Below are positions 55,939 through 64,000 of a stretch of 64,000 bases of DNA, one piece after another. Each line of letters opens with the position of its first letter. The stretch's first letter is position 1. The notes under the pieces are model-generated. The model saw only the letters and a list, made by a program, of their open reading frames with translations. It was not told where the DNA came from and searched no databases. Location of the stretch: contig NW_006920886.1 of the NCBI RefSeq assembly GCF_000417875.1, positions 157,347 through 221,346 of the forward strand. Reading direction: 5' to 3'. The position numbers and the translations under genes are program-made. This stretch comes from Pseudozyma flocculosa PF-1. Taxonomy: Eukaryota > Basidiomycota > Ustilaginomycetes > Ustilaginales > Ustilaginaceae.

Positions 55939-56188
55939 CCTCGTCGCGGAGATCGAGAAACAGGGCAAGGCTGTAGTGCCGGCAATACCCGCGCAGCAGT
56001 GGCGGCATGCGCACGAACAAACAACGACCGAGGCGGGGAGAGAGGCCCGCCAGCCATCGTATCGATCGATCATGCGATTGTCAGAGTGTCCAAAGTCGTG
56101 GCAGCGGGTAAGGAGGGGTATAAAGAGGCAGAGTCGCCACGGTGGGGCATCCGAAAGCGGGACGGCTAACCGCCGTCTGTCGTGTGTG

Positions 56189-57280
56189 CTAGAACTCTTC
56201 GCGGCTGGCCCACGAGGAAAAGTCGACGTGCTTCCACTCTTCGCTGCCGCACATTTCGGTGCCGTCCTTTCCCTGTTCGAGGCTTCCGCAGCGCGCCCAC
56301 GAGGGCGGGAGGGCGCGGGCGGGCGAGGTGGGTTGGGGTTGGTGTAGCCGTGCCGGTGCTGGATCGTCGTCGTCGTCGTCGTCGTCAAAGGGCGAGAGGG
56401 GAGTGAGGGCGCTGAGCGACGATGGCGGTGCTGGAACGGGGGCCGAGGAGAGGTAGGATGCGAGGTGGGCCGAAGCGGGGAGCGACTTGGTCTGCCGTGT
56501 CATGGTGCGCGGTGGCAGTGAGCGGATCGGTCGGTCCCTCAATGTCGTCTGGTGCTGCTGCGAAGGAGGCGGAGGTGGGGGAAAGGAAGCGGTGCCATGC
56601 TCGTCGTCGTCGACATCCATATCCGCACCGCTGCCACCCTGATCCGCAGGAGTGGACGAGTCGCTGCGCGAAAACGAGTTGGAGGTGTACGAGACGTCTG
56701 AAAAGGTCCGACACGAGCCAGACGCCGTCGACGACGAGGAGGAGGAGAGGGCGGTGGATGTGCTCGCCTCGGATGCGAAGCTATCGGTTCGAGCGTCGCT
56801 GTGGTGGCGAGAGAAAGCGTTGGCGGTACGATGCGGTGCGGCGAAGGGGGGAAGGGATGGGATGGCATTGTCGAATCAACGTTGCGCTCGTCGTCTCAGC
56901 TTCTGCGATGCGACGCGATGCGGCGCCACGCGCTGCGGCGGGGGGCGGGACACTCACTCTCGTTCGCGCTTGACATTGACCCTCCAGCTCGAGATGGGAC
57001 GCATAGGACCCCTCTTGCCATCCTCGTGCAGCTCGGTCGAGGAACAAGCAGGAGGACCGAGGACGACAGCGGCGGCACTACGGGTATGTCGGTACCCGTT
57101 TCCGACCTGGGCGCGGACCCGCCAGCCGATGTTCTGGAGCTTCAGCCGCGTCTCCTCGGACACGTCGCCCCTCTCCCTCGTCGTCGTTGCAGAGGAGGAG
57201 GAGGGTGAAGCGAGGCCCGAGGAAAAGGAAGAGGGGCGCGCGCCGAAATGCCGCTTGTACGAGGGCGACGAGTCGTCCAT
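56189..57280 (-). CDS. Probable ribonucleotide reductase inhibitor (Dif1/Spd1-like)
   Basis: A 310-aa protein from exons 56958-57280 and 56189-56798 (intron GTGAGT...CCACAG; phases fit). The N-terminal part has the two hallmarks I associate with the fungal RNR_inhib/Dif1-Spd1 family (PF08591): a KRHFGARPSSF segment at residues 9-19 and LKLQNIGWRVRAQVGNGYR at residues 46-64, close to the family pattern LLxVGxRVRxxVxxGYR. Members keep the small RNR subunit in the nucleus or inhibit the enzyme, and are degraded when DNA is damaged or replicated. The rest is disordered: Ser-rich, an Asp run (FDDDDDDDD) and a Trp-containing acidic end (EEWKHVDFSSWASREEF) that could be a docking peptide. The gene is convergent with NXT1. 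The family call is moderate because only short motifs support it. Confidence 0.6.
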
Positions 57281-57383
57281 CTTCCCACAGTGCGACGGGG
57301 TGAGGATGGTCGTGGATGGTGGGTTGGGACGTCGTTCTTGCGACGGAGTGTGGCTGCCGTGTAGTGTCGTGGCGTAGCGTGGA

Positions 57384-57443
57384 GCGGGTGCGGTTGCGGG
57401 TGCGGGTGCGGGTTTGGGTGCAGGTGCAGGTGCAGCGGGTGCG
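57384..57443. repeat. GGTGCG/GGTGCA hexamer minisatellite
   Basis: About nine imperfect copies of GGTGCG, GGTGCA or GGTTGC in a row, 105-165 bases upstream of the RNR-inhibitor-like start codon. Confidence 0.75.
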
Positions 57444-57591
57444 ACGTGATGCCAGCGAGAGTCGTCGACGCCAGGATCAGGGGTTGGAGGTGGTGGGAGG
57501 GGAAAGGCGGGGTCTGACCGCAGCCTGCGGAGACGCGGGCGGCCAAGGATTTCAACTCTACGCCGAGGCGCGTGCCGAGTCCGCCGCGCCC

Positions 57592-57597
57592 ACGCGT
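57592..57597. promoter_or_regulatory. MCB-like hexamer (ACGCGT)
   Basis: ACGCGT is the MBF target in yeasts and marks S-phase genes; here it lies about 310 bases upstream of the RNR-inhibitor-like gene. One hexamer is expected by chance every few kilobases in such GC-rich DNA (another sits inside the nucleoporin coding region near 1558), so this is weak. Confidence 0.2.
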
Positions 57598-57940
57598 AAA
57601 GAGGACTAGGGCGCGTCGCGCCGCTGAGCCAGGCTGGTATGCCTAGCCCGGCCTAGGCCGGGCAGGCCGGCACGTCCCCTGTCCATTTTCAATATCGTTT
57701 CGAGATCACGACGCCGGTAGCTAGATATAGATCACGTTGTCAAGCCCAAGAGGGGCGAGGCGGGGGCGAAATACGGGGTTACGGGAAAGAGAGGCGGGCG
57801 AGAGGGAGAGAGAGCGAGGCAGGGAGAGGGGCTAGGTGCAAGGTCGGCGGAGGCGTGCAGCGCCGAGCGCGGATGACGAGGCTCTGCTGGCTCGACCGCT
57901 CCAGCTGCCCGACTCGCCCGCAGAACGGTGGTGCAAGCGT

Positions 57941-59870
57941 CTAGCCCTGGTGCTTGGCAAAGTAGTCGACCGCCGCTTGAGGCCGGTACTCTTCAGCCAC
58001 GGCGCTGTGGCAGCAGCGCGGGACACGCGAACAGAGTGAGGCAGGCAGTCAGCTTCACCGTCCAAGATCCTCCGGTCGCTTCGTCGGTCGGTCGGTAAAT
58101 CGGAACGGGCGGGCCCTGCCGGCGGCGGACACTCACTCCATGTTGGGGAAGAACTTCTCGCCCTTCTGGACAAAGAAGCGGGGCGTCCACGTCTCGCCCT
58201 TTTCCTCGCGCTCGCGGACGAGCTGGCGCTGGTGCTCCTCGATGGCCGTCTTGCTCTCGGTCGCCTTGTCGAGGTTCTTTTCCTTGATGCCCTCGGTGAC
58301 CTTTGACCAGAGCCTGCGGTGGATGATCCAGGGGCAGATGCAGACGCACCTAGTTCAGTCGACGTGCTTTCGGCAGCTCGACGCCAACGCATGGGGCAAG
58401 GCCGCCCGCTCCTTGGCCGTCGGCCCTACTCACCGTCTGGACTCAAACTCTTCCTGCTCCGACTCGGGGATCACCTCCTTCTGCACAATGTTGGCCTTCT
58501 TTGCATCGAAGAGCTCCTCGGTCTGACCAGTCTGTGGGGTTAGGGGGTCGGTAATGGCCGAAGAGGTGACGCCTGCGGTCAGCGGAGCTCAGGTCGACAT
58601 CGACGCCTTCCACGTCGAACCGGCAAGCGGGACCCACCTGACTGTTCTTGAACTCCATGGCCTCGTTCCACTTGCCTGTGATCTCGCCAATCGTCTTGCC
58701 CTTGTGCGTGACCTTGCCCGCGATGGCGTTGTAGGTCCCCGTAAAGTAGCCCTTGGTCTTGAACTCGACGTCGCACGCAATGTCGTTGGCCACGTTGTGG
58801 ACGCGGCTCGTGTCTCCGAGCTCGAGGACCATCTTGCCAAACAGGATGCCGCGCGCGTACTGGTTGCACATCCCAATCTGGTACTCGCCGTCCTCTAGCC
58901 GGTCAAGCAGCACGACACGGTTCTCGCCGCCGATGAGGGTCGCCGCCGAGTTGCCAAGGAATTTCGACTTCGGCTTGAGCTCGCCGTAGATGAGCAGATT
59001 GTTCTCGGGAGAGATGTAGTAGTAGGCGCTGATGGGCGGGTGGTGAGACACCTGCTCGGCGATAAAGTGGCCCTTGGTGCCGTTCGGGTAGTTGTACGAG
59101 CAGCGGAAGAACTCGCCGAGCACCGGGTTGTACCTGGCGGCCGGTCGCGGAGGGGGTGGGTGGGCCGATGCAGGATGTCAGTCGCAAAGCGGCAAGGCGC
59201 AGCGAAACAGTGCCGGCGGCGCACTCACGGCTTCTTGACGCCCTTTGGCTTAATGTGCCAGCCGGAAAGGTAGTACTGCGTCACCTGTAGGAACCGCCTC
59301 TCTACGTCGTCGTTCTGGCCGGCGCTGCGCGAGAGATGCACCAGTGATGACGAGGCGGGGCAGCCAAGGAGAGGAAAGACGTCAGTGTGCCAGGCTCGGA
59401 ACGACGGACACGGGGCGGCGCGTCACGGCGCCTCTCACCCAAAGATCAGGTCGGGGTGGCTCATAAAGTCCTGCGTGCACCACGGACGGCGGGAGGCATG
59501 GATCAAGGGCGACTTTGTCAGCATGCAAGCGCTCCCTGACCCTCTAGACCTTCCTCCGCCGCTCCTCCTCTCCCTTTGCGCGGATGCGACTCCGCCCGGG
59601 CGCAGGCCCGCCATCGCACGCGGCCCTACTCACCGTGATCCGCTCGAGCATGCTCCTAGGCTCGAGGACAAAGGTGGGCAGGGTGACCTTGGAGAGGTCC
59701 ATGCCTATCCGCAGCTGCCCGATGAGGCTCATGAGGATGTTTCCAGACTCCTCATCGAGCTCTTCGGTGTCGTCGGCGGCCGCACCCTCCGGAGGGCGGT
59801 CCTCCTTGCTCGGCTTGACATGGCTCTTTGCGCCAGAGACGGCCGAGTTGACGTGGTCCAAGAGGCCCAT
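57941..59870 (-). CDS. KES1: Oxysterol-binding protein, Kes1/Osh4 type
   Basis: A short OSBP-related lipid exchanger that moves sterol and PI4P between membranes. Seven exons: 59634-59870, 59439-59470, 59229-59324, 58638-59133, 58434-58531, 58137-58313 and 57941-58004, 399 aa (yeast Kes1 is 434). The ORD core is complete: LPTFVLEPRSMLERIT (lid/N-terminal part), DFMSHPDLIFG, VTQYYLSGWHIKPKGVKKP, YNPVLGEFFRCSY made over a junction, the signature EQVSHHPPISAYY, GGENRVVLLDR and, at the C-terminal end, EEFESRRLWSKVTEGIKEKN with KTAIEEHQRQLVRERE, then a closing PRFF. There is no PH domain or ankyrin repeat, which sets it apart from long OSBPs. Exon 2 is only 32 bases. Phases agree throughout. Confidence 0.93.
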
Positions 59871-60689
59871 GGTCGGTGCTTTGCTGTGCGTCGTCGGACG
59901 CAGAGATGGTGAGGGGCGGGGGTTCGGTAAAAGACGGGAGACCGGATCCGCAGCGGATGACGAGAGGAGGCTGGGTCAGCGAGATGAAGCATCTACGCGC
60001 ATGGCTTCGACCCAGTGGCGGCCGTCGGAGCCTCCAGCTTTCATTTCCTCGGTGGCAGCCAGCCAACAGCTTCGACAGAGGCAAGCTGGTCTGCGCGCCA
60101 GGGACAGGCAAAGCGAGGGGACGGATGCCGACGGTTCCGGAAGGAGCTGCTGCCCTTTCAGCGCCGGGCGATGGGTGGGATGCCGTGATGCTTACCTCGT
60201 GGGCAGAGATGGAGTACACGAGCGAGGTTCGCGTCGACGTCAAAGGATCAGCCAGAGGTGATGGGTGGAGACGGCACGGGCAGTCTATGTCGCGAGGTGA
60301 GGGGAGCGCGCAGTCGATATGGACGCCTCTCTGTGAGCCAAAGGATGGGCGGCGTCGGAGGGAGAGCGGGTCGAGCGTGGCGGCGTGGCGGAGGCGTGCA
60401 GCGCGTTTCGATGCGGTGCGGTGAGGTGCGGTCGCAGCTGGTGGTGGTGGGGACGGTGATGGCGAGCGCCGTAGGTAGCTCGTGCGCCTGGGGTCGCGGT
60501 TCGGATGGGGACGGGGTATGGTGGCGGGGATCAAGGGCAGGACATGTATCGAGCGGCTCCACGAGTTGGGAGGGAGAGGGTGCAGTCAGGGCGGATGGGC
60601 AGTCGAGTCGAGTCGAGTGAGTGGTGAGGCCAGGCCCGGGCGGAGAGGCAGGCCAAGCGAAAGGCGAGGCGACGTCTTGCGGGCACGTT

Positions 60690-60799
60690 ACGTCGGTCGG
60701 TCGGTCGGTCGGGCGGGCAGGCGGGCAGGCGGGCAGGCGGGCAGGCGGGCGGGCTGAGACGAGGCAGAGGCAGAGGCAGAGGCAGAGGCAGAGGCAGAG
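60690..60799. repeat. Three adjacent short tandem arrays
   Basis: Back to back: CGGT repeated about five times (60690-60711), GGGCAGGC repeated about five times (60711-60752) and GGCAGA repeated about six times (60761-60799). All three are purine-rich or G-rich on the plus strand. Confidence 0.85.
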
Positions 60800-61007
60800 T
60801 AGGCTGCGTAGGGGCCGCGCTCTTGATCTCTGGGTGGGACCCGGCTGAGGGATCCCGCTGCTGGCTGACGGGGTCCGTGACCGCGGGCGAGCGGCTGGCC
60901 TGCTGCTTGCTGCTGCCGTTGCAGCAGGCGCTGCCACAGAGGGAGGGAGAGGTGGCTCGAGAGCAGGCAGGCCTCTGTGGCCCCTTGCTGGATCTGGCTG
61001 GGCCCCC

Positions 61008-61058
61008 ATTTTTTAGTTTTTATTTTTTATTTTTTTTATTTTTTATTTTTATTTTTTG
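61008..61058 (+). repeat. T-rich tract (TTTTTTA)n in GC-rich surroundings
   Basis: About 50 bases of T with single A (and one G) every five to eight bases, for example TTTTTTATTTTTTTTATT. It is the most AT-rich stretch of the window and is bordered sharply by GGCCCCCA and GTTGGCCAGC. On the minus strand it is an A-rich run, like a decayed poly(A) tail or a nucleosome-excluding promoter tract. Confidence 0.85.
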
Positions 61059-62111
61059 TTGGCCAGCAGGCTAGGCCAGGCCAAGGCAAGCAAGGCTGCC
61101 ACCGCCCTCTCGTTGCGGCGACGGCGGCGCGTGCGAGGGTTGGCCAGCAGGCAGGCGTCCGTCAGGCAGGGGCCGCTGCTGCTGCTTGTGAAATCCGCGT
61201 CACCGCCGACGCAGCGCAGCTCCCTCTGCTATGAACTAGCTGCGCCTCAGACCGCTCGTCACGCCCCTCCGCGGCACCGCCATGGGCCTCCGACTCCTGT
61301 TTTTTGAGTGCCCCGTTGGACCGCTGCTGCCCTGGCCAATCGACCCAACCATGCCAGCCCTTAGGCCGCCGGCGTTTGTCAAGACAAAGGGGTCGATGGG
61401 ATGCCAGCAGCCGCTACGACGGCAGCAGCACCCTGGCCTCGTCGTCTCGCCAGCCTAATGCTGAAAAGCCAACCGAACGGGGCGAGAGGGGAGCATCTCC
61501 GCCCAACCGCCCCATTCTCCGGCGGCGCGACGTCATTCCCGATCGCTCAAAGCCACCTCGCCTCGCCTCCACACCTGCCCCCGCCTCTTTTCGCGGGCTC
61601 CGCTTCGGAACCGAAGCTGGGACGGCCGCCCGCCCGCGAGGCTCGAGAGGCACAGAGATCAGATCCCCTCTTCTATCTGACCGACGTGCACAGACGGCCG
61701 GATCAGGTTGCTGTGGTGCGGGAAAGGCGTCGGACACTGGTTCGCAAGTCGACGAGAGACGGGAAAGAACTGTAGAGTGGTTTCGACGGGAGCGATATGC
61801 AAGGATCGTGGGCGGGGGCGGGGCGCGAGGAAGGCGGAAAACATGTCGGATGATGGCGGGAGCAGCGGTCAGGAGCGACAATGGTTGGCGGAAGGGCTTT
61901 TGGAATGGGTCAGGACCAGGCTGTGGGGAACGTCTAGCGTCGACCAGGGCCGATAGGACAGCAGAGGAGGAGGAGGAGGATGTTCGAGTCCATGGGTGGA
62001 GATGCAGGAGAACTATCGATGTGGTGAGCGAGTGGGGGATCTCAGAATGGCGGAGCCGGAGGGACAAAGCAGAGGCATAGCGGACCGGAGGCGTGCAGGC
62101 CGGCGACCTGG

Positions 62112-64000
62112 CTAGACGAAGAAGTGGGTGTAGATGCGGCTCGAGGCGGCGACGGCCATCTCCTCCATCTTGTACGAGTTGAGCTCCTCCTTGATGCGCT
62201 GCGCCAGGACGGGCGTGAGCCGGTTGCACGTGGCCAGCTCGCCGCGGCGGTCGTAGACGTGCGCCGGCCAGGTCGAGTGGTAGATGTGCTCGTCGGCGAA
62301 CACGAGCTTCTTCTTGGCCTGCGGAGGGCCCGTGACGGAGCGCGGCGTCAGCGCCTGCGCAGCTTCGCCGCCGTCCATCATGAGCGAGAGCGTGGGCATC
62401 GACGAGTTCGAGTGGTGGCCCAGGACGGCGGCGGGCGGCGGTCCGCCGTGCGGCGAGGCGGACCGGGGCGTGTTGCGCGCGCTCGCCGACGGGTCGTCGC
62501 CGGACCTCGACCCGGGGCGCGAAGAGTGGGGCGAGTCGATGCGCGCCACGCCGTCGAGCCGCTCGCCGCCGTCGGTCGAGATCTGCGTCATCGACGGCGT
62601 GCTGCTGGTCAGGGCCAGGCCGTTGGACGCCGGCTGCGGCGCATCGTACGAGTTGGCGCGGACCCGCCCGGCAAACGGACGCTCAAACCCTGGCAGCTGG
62701 TCAAACGACGTCGTCTTCTTGAGGATGCCCTTGGGGTTCTTGAAGTTGGCCGCGCTGGCACGCGACCGCTCAATGCCCTCGCCCCAGTGTCGAAGGCTGT
62801 CGGTCTCGAACTCATCGGCCGAATCCTCGCCGCCGCCCGCCGCCGGCATGTGCGGGGGCTGCAGCTCATCGTCGTCGAACGACGCGTCAAAGCCCCCCTC
62901 GTCGTAGGGCATGCTGAGCTGGGGAGGCAGCGCCGAAACGCCGGGCGCCGGCGCCTCCGGAGGTGCGTAGCCGGCGGCGCCACTGCCGCCGTAGTGAGCC
63001 GCCTCGTGGTCGTCGTTGGTCTCGGCGTCGGCGTAGGTCGTCTCGAGGCCGGTGGGTGCGTTCGAGCTGATGGAGCCGCTGCTGCCGCCAAACTTTTTGC
63101 GCCAGCCGCGCTTGCTCTTCATCTTCTGCTTCTCCTCCTCGATCATCTTCTGGCGCGTGTTGGAGGCGGCGCTGGCCTCGGCGGTTCGGTTGGCCCGTGC
63201 CTCGGCCTCGGCCCGCTCGCGCGCCACTCTTGCCTCGAGCTCGGCCTGCTGCTGCATCTGCAGCTGGTGCTGCCGCACGTACGACGCCGCTGGCGTCATG
63301 CCGTTCTCGGACCCACGCGAGCTCTCGAGCTCGACGGTGGCGTGCGTGATCGAGGCCGTCGCCGGGCTCGCCTTCTTGCTCTTGCCCTTCTTGGCCTTGG
63401 CGCCCGTCGCCGATCCGATGGCCGAGTCGTCGGCCGCGGCGGCCGGCGGCAGCGTGCCGAAGCTGTCGTTGTGGAAGCCCTCGCGGCCCTCGCGCTCCTT
63501 GTCCTTGTTGAACATGTTGGTGAGGCCCATGAGGCTGTGGCGGCGCGCCAGCTTGCCCAGGTTGCCCACCTTGCGCAGCATCACCGATGCGCTCGACACC
63601 GTTGACGAGATCGAGATGTTGTCGGTCGACGAGTTGAATTTGCGGTTGAAGATGCTGCGCTTGCCGTCATTGGCGCTCGAGAGCGGCGGGCGGGCGCTCC
63701 GCCGCGAGCTGATCGAGGCGGCCGACGACGCTGGGTTGGCGCCGTTGTCGGGCGTACGCGGCGGCGACGTGGAGCGCGTCGAGCCGGTGGAGCCGTTGGT
63801 ATCGCCCGACGAGTTCGGGTGGCCGCCGGCGACCGGACCGAAGGGCGCCCGGCCCGGACCCGTACGCTGCGACTCGGCCGCCTGCTGCATCTCGGCCATG
63901 TTGGAAAAGGACAGCGCCTTGCGCAGCTTACCCGACAAGCCCGTCTTTTTCGGCTTGGCCCCCGGCATCGGCGTCGAGCGTCCACCGGCCGGCCGCGACT
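62112..64000 (-). CDS. Protein with Bni4/Afr1-like C-terminus (5' end probably outside window)
   Basis: At least 618 aa from the ATG at 63968. The frame stays open upstream to the window edge with protein-like sequence (SRPAGGRSTP before the Met), so the true start may lie further out. Most of it is disordered and Ser-rich, with a basic patch KPKKTGLSGKLRKALSFSNM, a possible coiled coil (QMQQQAELEARVARERAEAE) and basic MKSKRGWRKKFGG. The C-terminus is conserved-looking: HVYDRRGELATCNRLTPVLA, QRIKEELNSYKMEEM and the very end SRIYTHFF. From memory this resembles the C-terminal signature of fungal Bni4/Afr1-type scaffolds that recruit protein phosphatase 1 to the bud neck or polarity sites. A preceding KKKLVFADEH segment is in the place where a PP1-docking motif would sit but is not a perfect RVxF. 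Family assignment is moderate; coding status is strong. Confidence 0.65.
   Translation of the reverse strand, partial: SRPAGGRSTPMPGAKPKKTGLSGKLRKALSFSNMAEMQQAAESQRTGPGRAPFGPVAGGHPNSSGDTNGSTGSTRSTSPPRTPDNGANPASSAASISSRRSARPPLSSANDGKRSIFNRKFNSSTDNISISSTVSSASVMLRKVGNLGKLARRHSLMGLTNMFNKDKEREGREGFHNDSFGTLPPAAAADDSAIGSATGAKAKKGKSKKASPATASITHATVELESSRGSENGMTPAASYVRQHQLQMQQQAELEARVARERAEAEARANRTAEASAASNTRQKMIEEEKQKMKSKRGWRKKFGGSSGSISSNAPTGLETTYADAETNDDHEAAHYGGSGAAGYAPPEAPAPGVSALPPQLSMPYDEGGFDASFDDDELQPPHMPAAGGGEDSADEFETDSLRHWGEGIERSRASAANFKNPKGILKKTTSFDQLPGFERPFAGRVRANSYDAPQPASNGLALTSSTPSMTQISTDGGERLDGVARIDSPHSSRPGSRSGDDPSASARNTPRSASPHGGPPPAAVLGHHSNSSMPTLSLMMDGGEAAQALTPRSVTGPPQAKKKLVFADEHIYHSTWPAHVYDRRGELATCNRLTPVLAQRIKEELNSYKMEEMAVAASSRIYTHFFV

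Larger units (their letters stand above)
57281..57940. other. Intergenic region upstream of the RNR-inhibitor-like gene
   Basis: 660 bases between the ATG at 57280 (-) and the Kes1-type stop (-). It has a G-rich hexamer minisatellite (57384-57443), a single ACGCGT (57592-57597, the MluI cell-cycle box sequence) and a GGCCTAGGCCGGGCAGGCC patch near 57645-57668. No gene was seen. Confidence 0.5.
59871..62111. other. 2.2-kb intergenic region with repeats
   Basis: Lies upstream of the Kes1-type gene (-) and downstream of the Bni4-like gene (-). No gene could be supported. It contains clustered minisatellites (60690-60799) and a T-rich tract (61008-61058) described separately. GGCCAGCAGGC occurs on both sides of a short spacer after the T tract (61061 and 61142). 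Confidence 0.5.

Noticed and set aside
56112..56126. TATAAAG on the plus strand
   Set aside because: No plus-strand gene starts downstream; it lies in the short interval between two convergent genes.
61058..61152. 14-base direct repeats (GTTGGCCAGCAGGC) as a target-site duplication
   Set aside because: They lie on the same side of the T-rich tract and consist of the GGCCAGC motif common in this window, so they do not bracket an insertion.
1..64000. CRISPR arrays, tRNA and rRNA genes
   Set aside because: No spaced direct-repeat array, no cloverleaf with intact A and B boxes and no rRNA core sequence was seen; CRISPR is not expected in a fungal chromosome.

Overview
The window looks like GC-rich nuclear DNA of a basidiomycete fungus, most likely from the smut lineage (Ustilaginomycotina). 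The basis is split genes with short GTGAGT/GTACGT...CAG introns (about 60-125 bases), Ser/Ala/Gly-rich low-complexity tracts, and a gene set (Sec15, Arp5, Med31, Rrp1, Bna5, Kes1/Osh4, FG nucleoporin) typical of fungi. The lineage call is inference; no rRNA, tRNA or mating locus was seen that would fix it.

Layout. 1-6.2 kb: 5' flank and a two-exon FSFG nucleoporin (+). 8.0-9.4 kb: a secreted protein ending in a double-psi beta-barrel (+). 10.0-12.9 kb: seven-exon exocyst subunit SEC15 (-). 15.3-17.7 kb: an unrecognised 769-aa protein (+). 18.1-19.0 kb: a six-exon CXXC zinc-binding protein of the UPF0587/CZIB family (+). 19.7-22.9 kb: a P-loop ATPase fused to a PD-(D/E)XK-like nuclease, resembling fungal Crinkler-type proteins (+). 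22.9-27.3 kb: a long gene-poor stretch with diverged repeats. 27.3-29.7 kb: an unrecognised two-pass membrane protein (+). 30.2-34.6 kb: RRP1 and a GTPBP1-type GTPase (both -). 35.7-38.9 kb: two different short-chain dehydrogenases in tandem (+). 39.6-42.3 kb: an SLC35C2/TPT-family transporter (+). 42.5-45.2 kb: MED31 (-) and glutathione synthetase (+) sharing a 321-base divergent promoter. 45.4-47.2 kb: kynureninase (-), convergent with GSH2. 48.1-50.8 kb: ARP5 of INO80 (+). 51.0-54.0 kb: one uninterrupted 994-codon frame encoding a cystathionine beta-lyase joined to a mevalonate kinase (-). 54.7-55.9 kb: NXT1/p15 mRNA-export factor (+). 56.2-57.3 kb: a probable Dif1/Spd1-type ribonucleotide reductase inhibitor (-). 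57.9-59.9 kb: seven-exon oxysterol-binding protein of the Kes1 type (-). 60-62 kb: minisatellites and a striking T-rich tract. 62.1-64.0 kb: a protein with a Bni4/Afr1-like C-terminus (-), probably running off the window.

Most genes are housekeeping and independent of each other; there is no biosynthetic cluster. The most interesting items are the cystathionine beta-lyase/mevalonate kinase fusion, which welds an enzyme of sulfur amino-acid metabolism to the first kinase of isoprenoid synthesis, and the Crinkler-like ATPase-nuclease gene, whose 3' splice site has been tandemly duplicated and whose 5' end shows a reading-frame break. Exon boundaries below were placed by hand from GT-AG signals, codon phase and recalled family similarity; in each multi-exon model the exon lengths sum to whole codons, except where stated.
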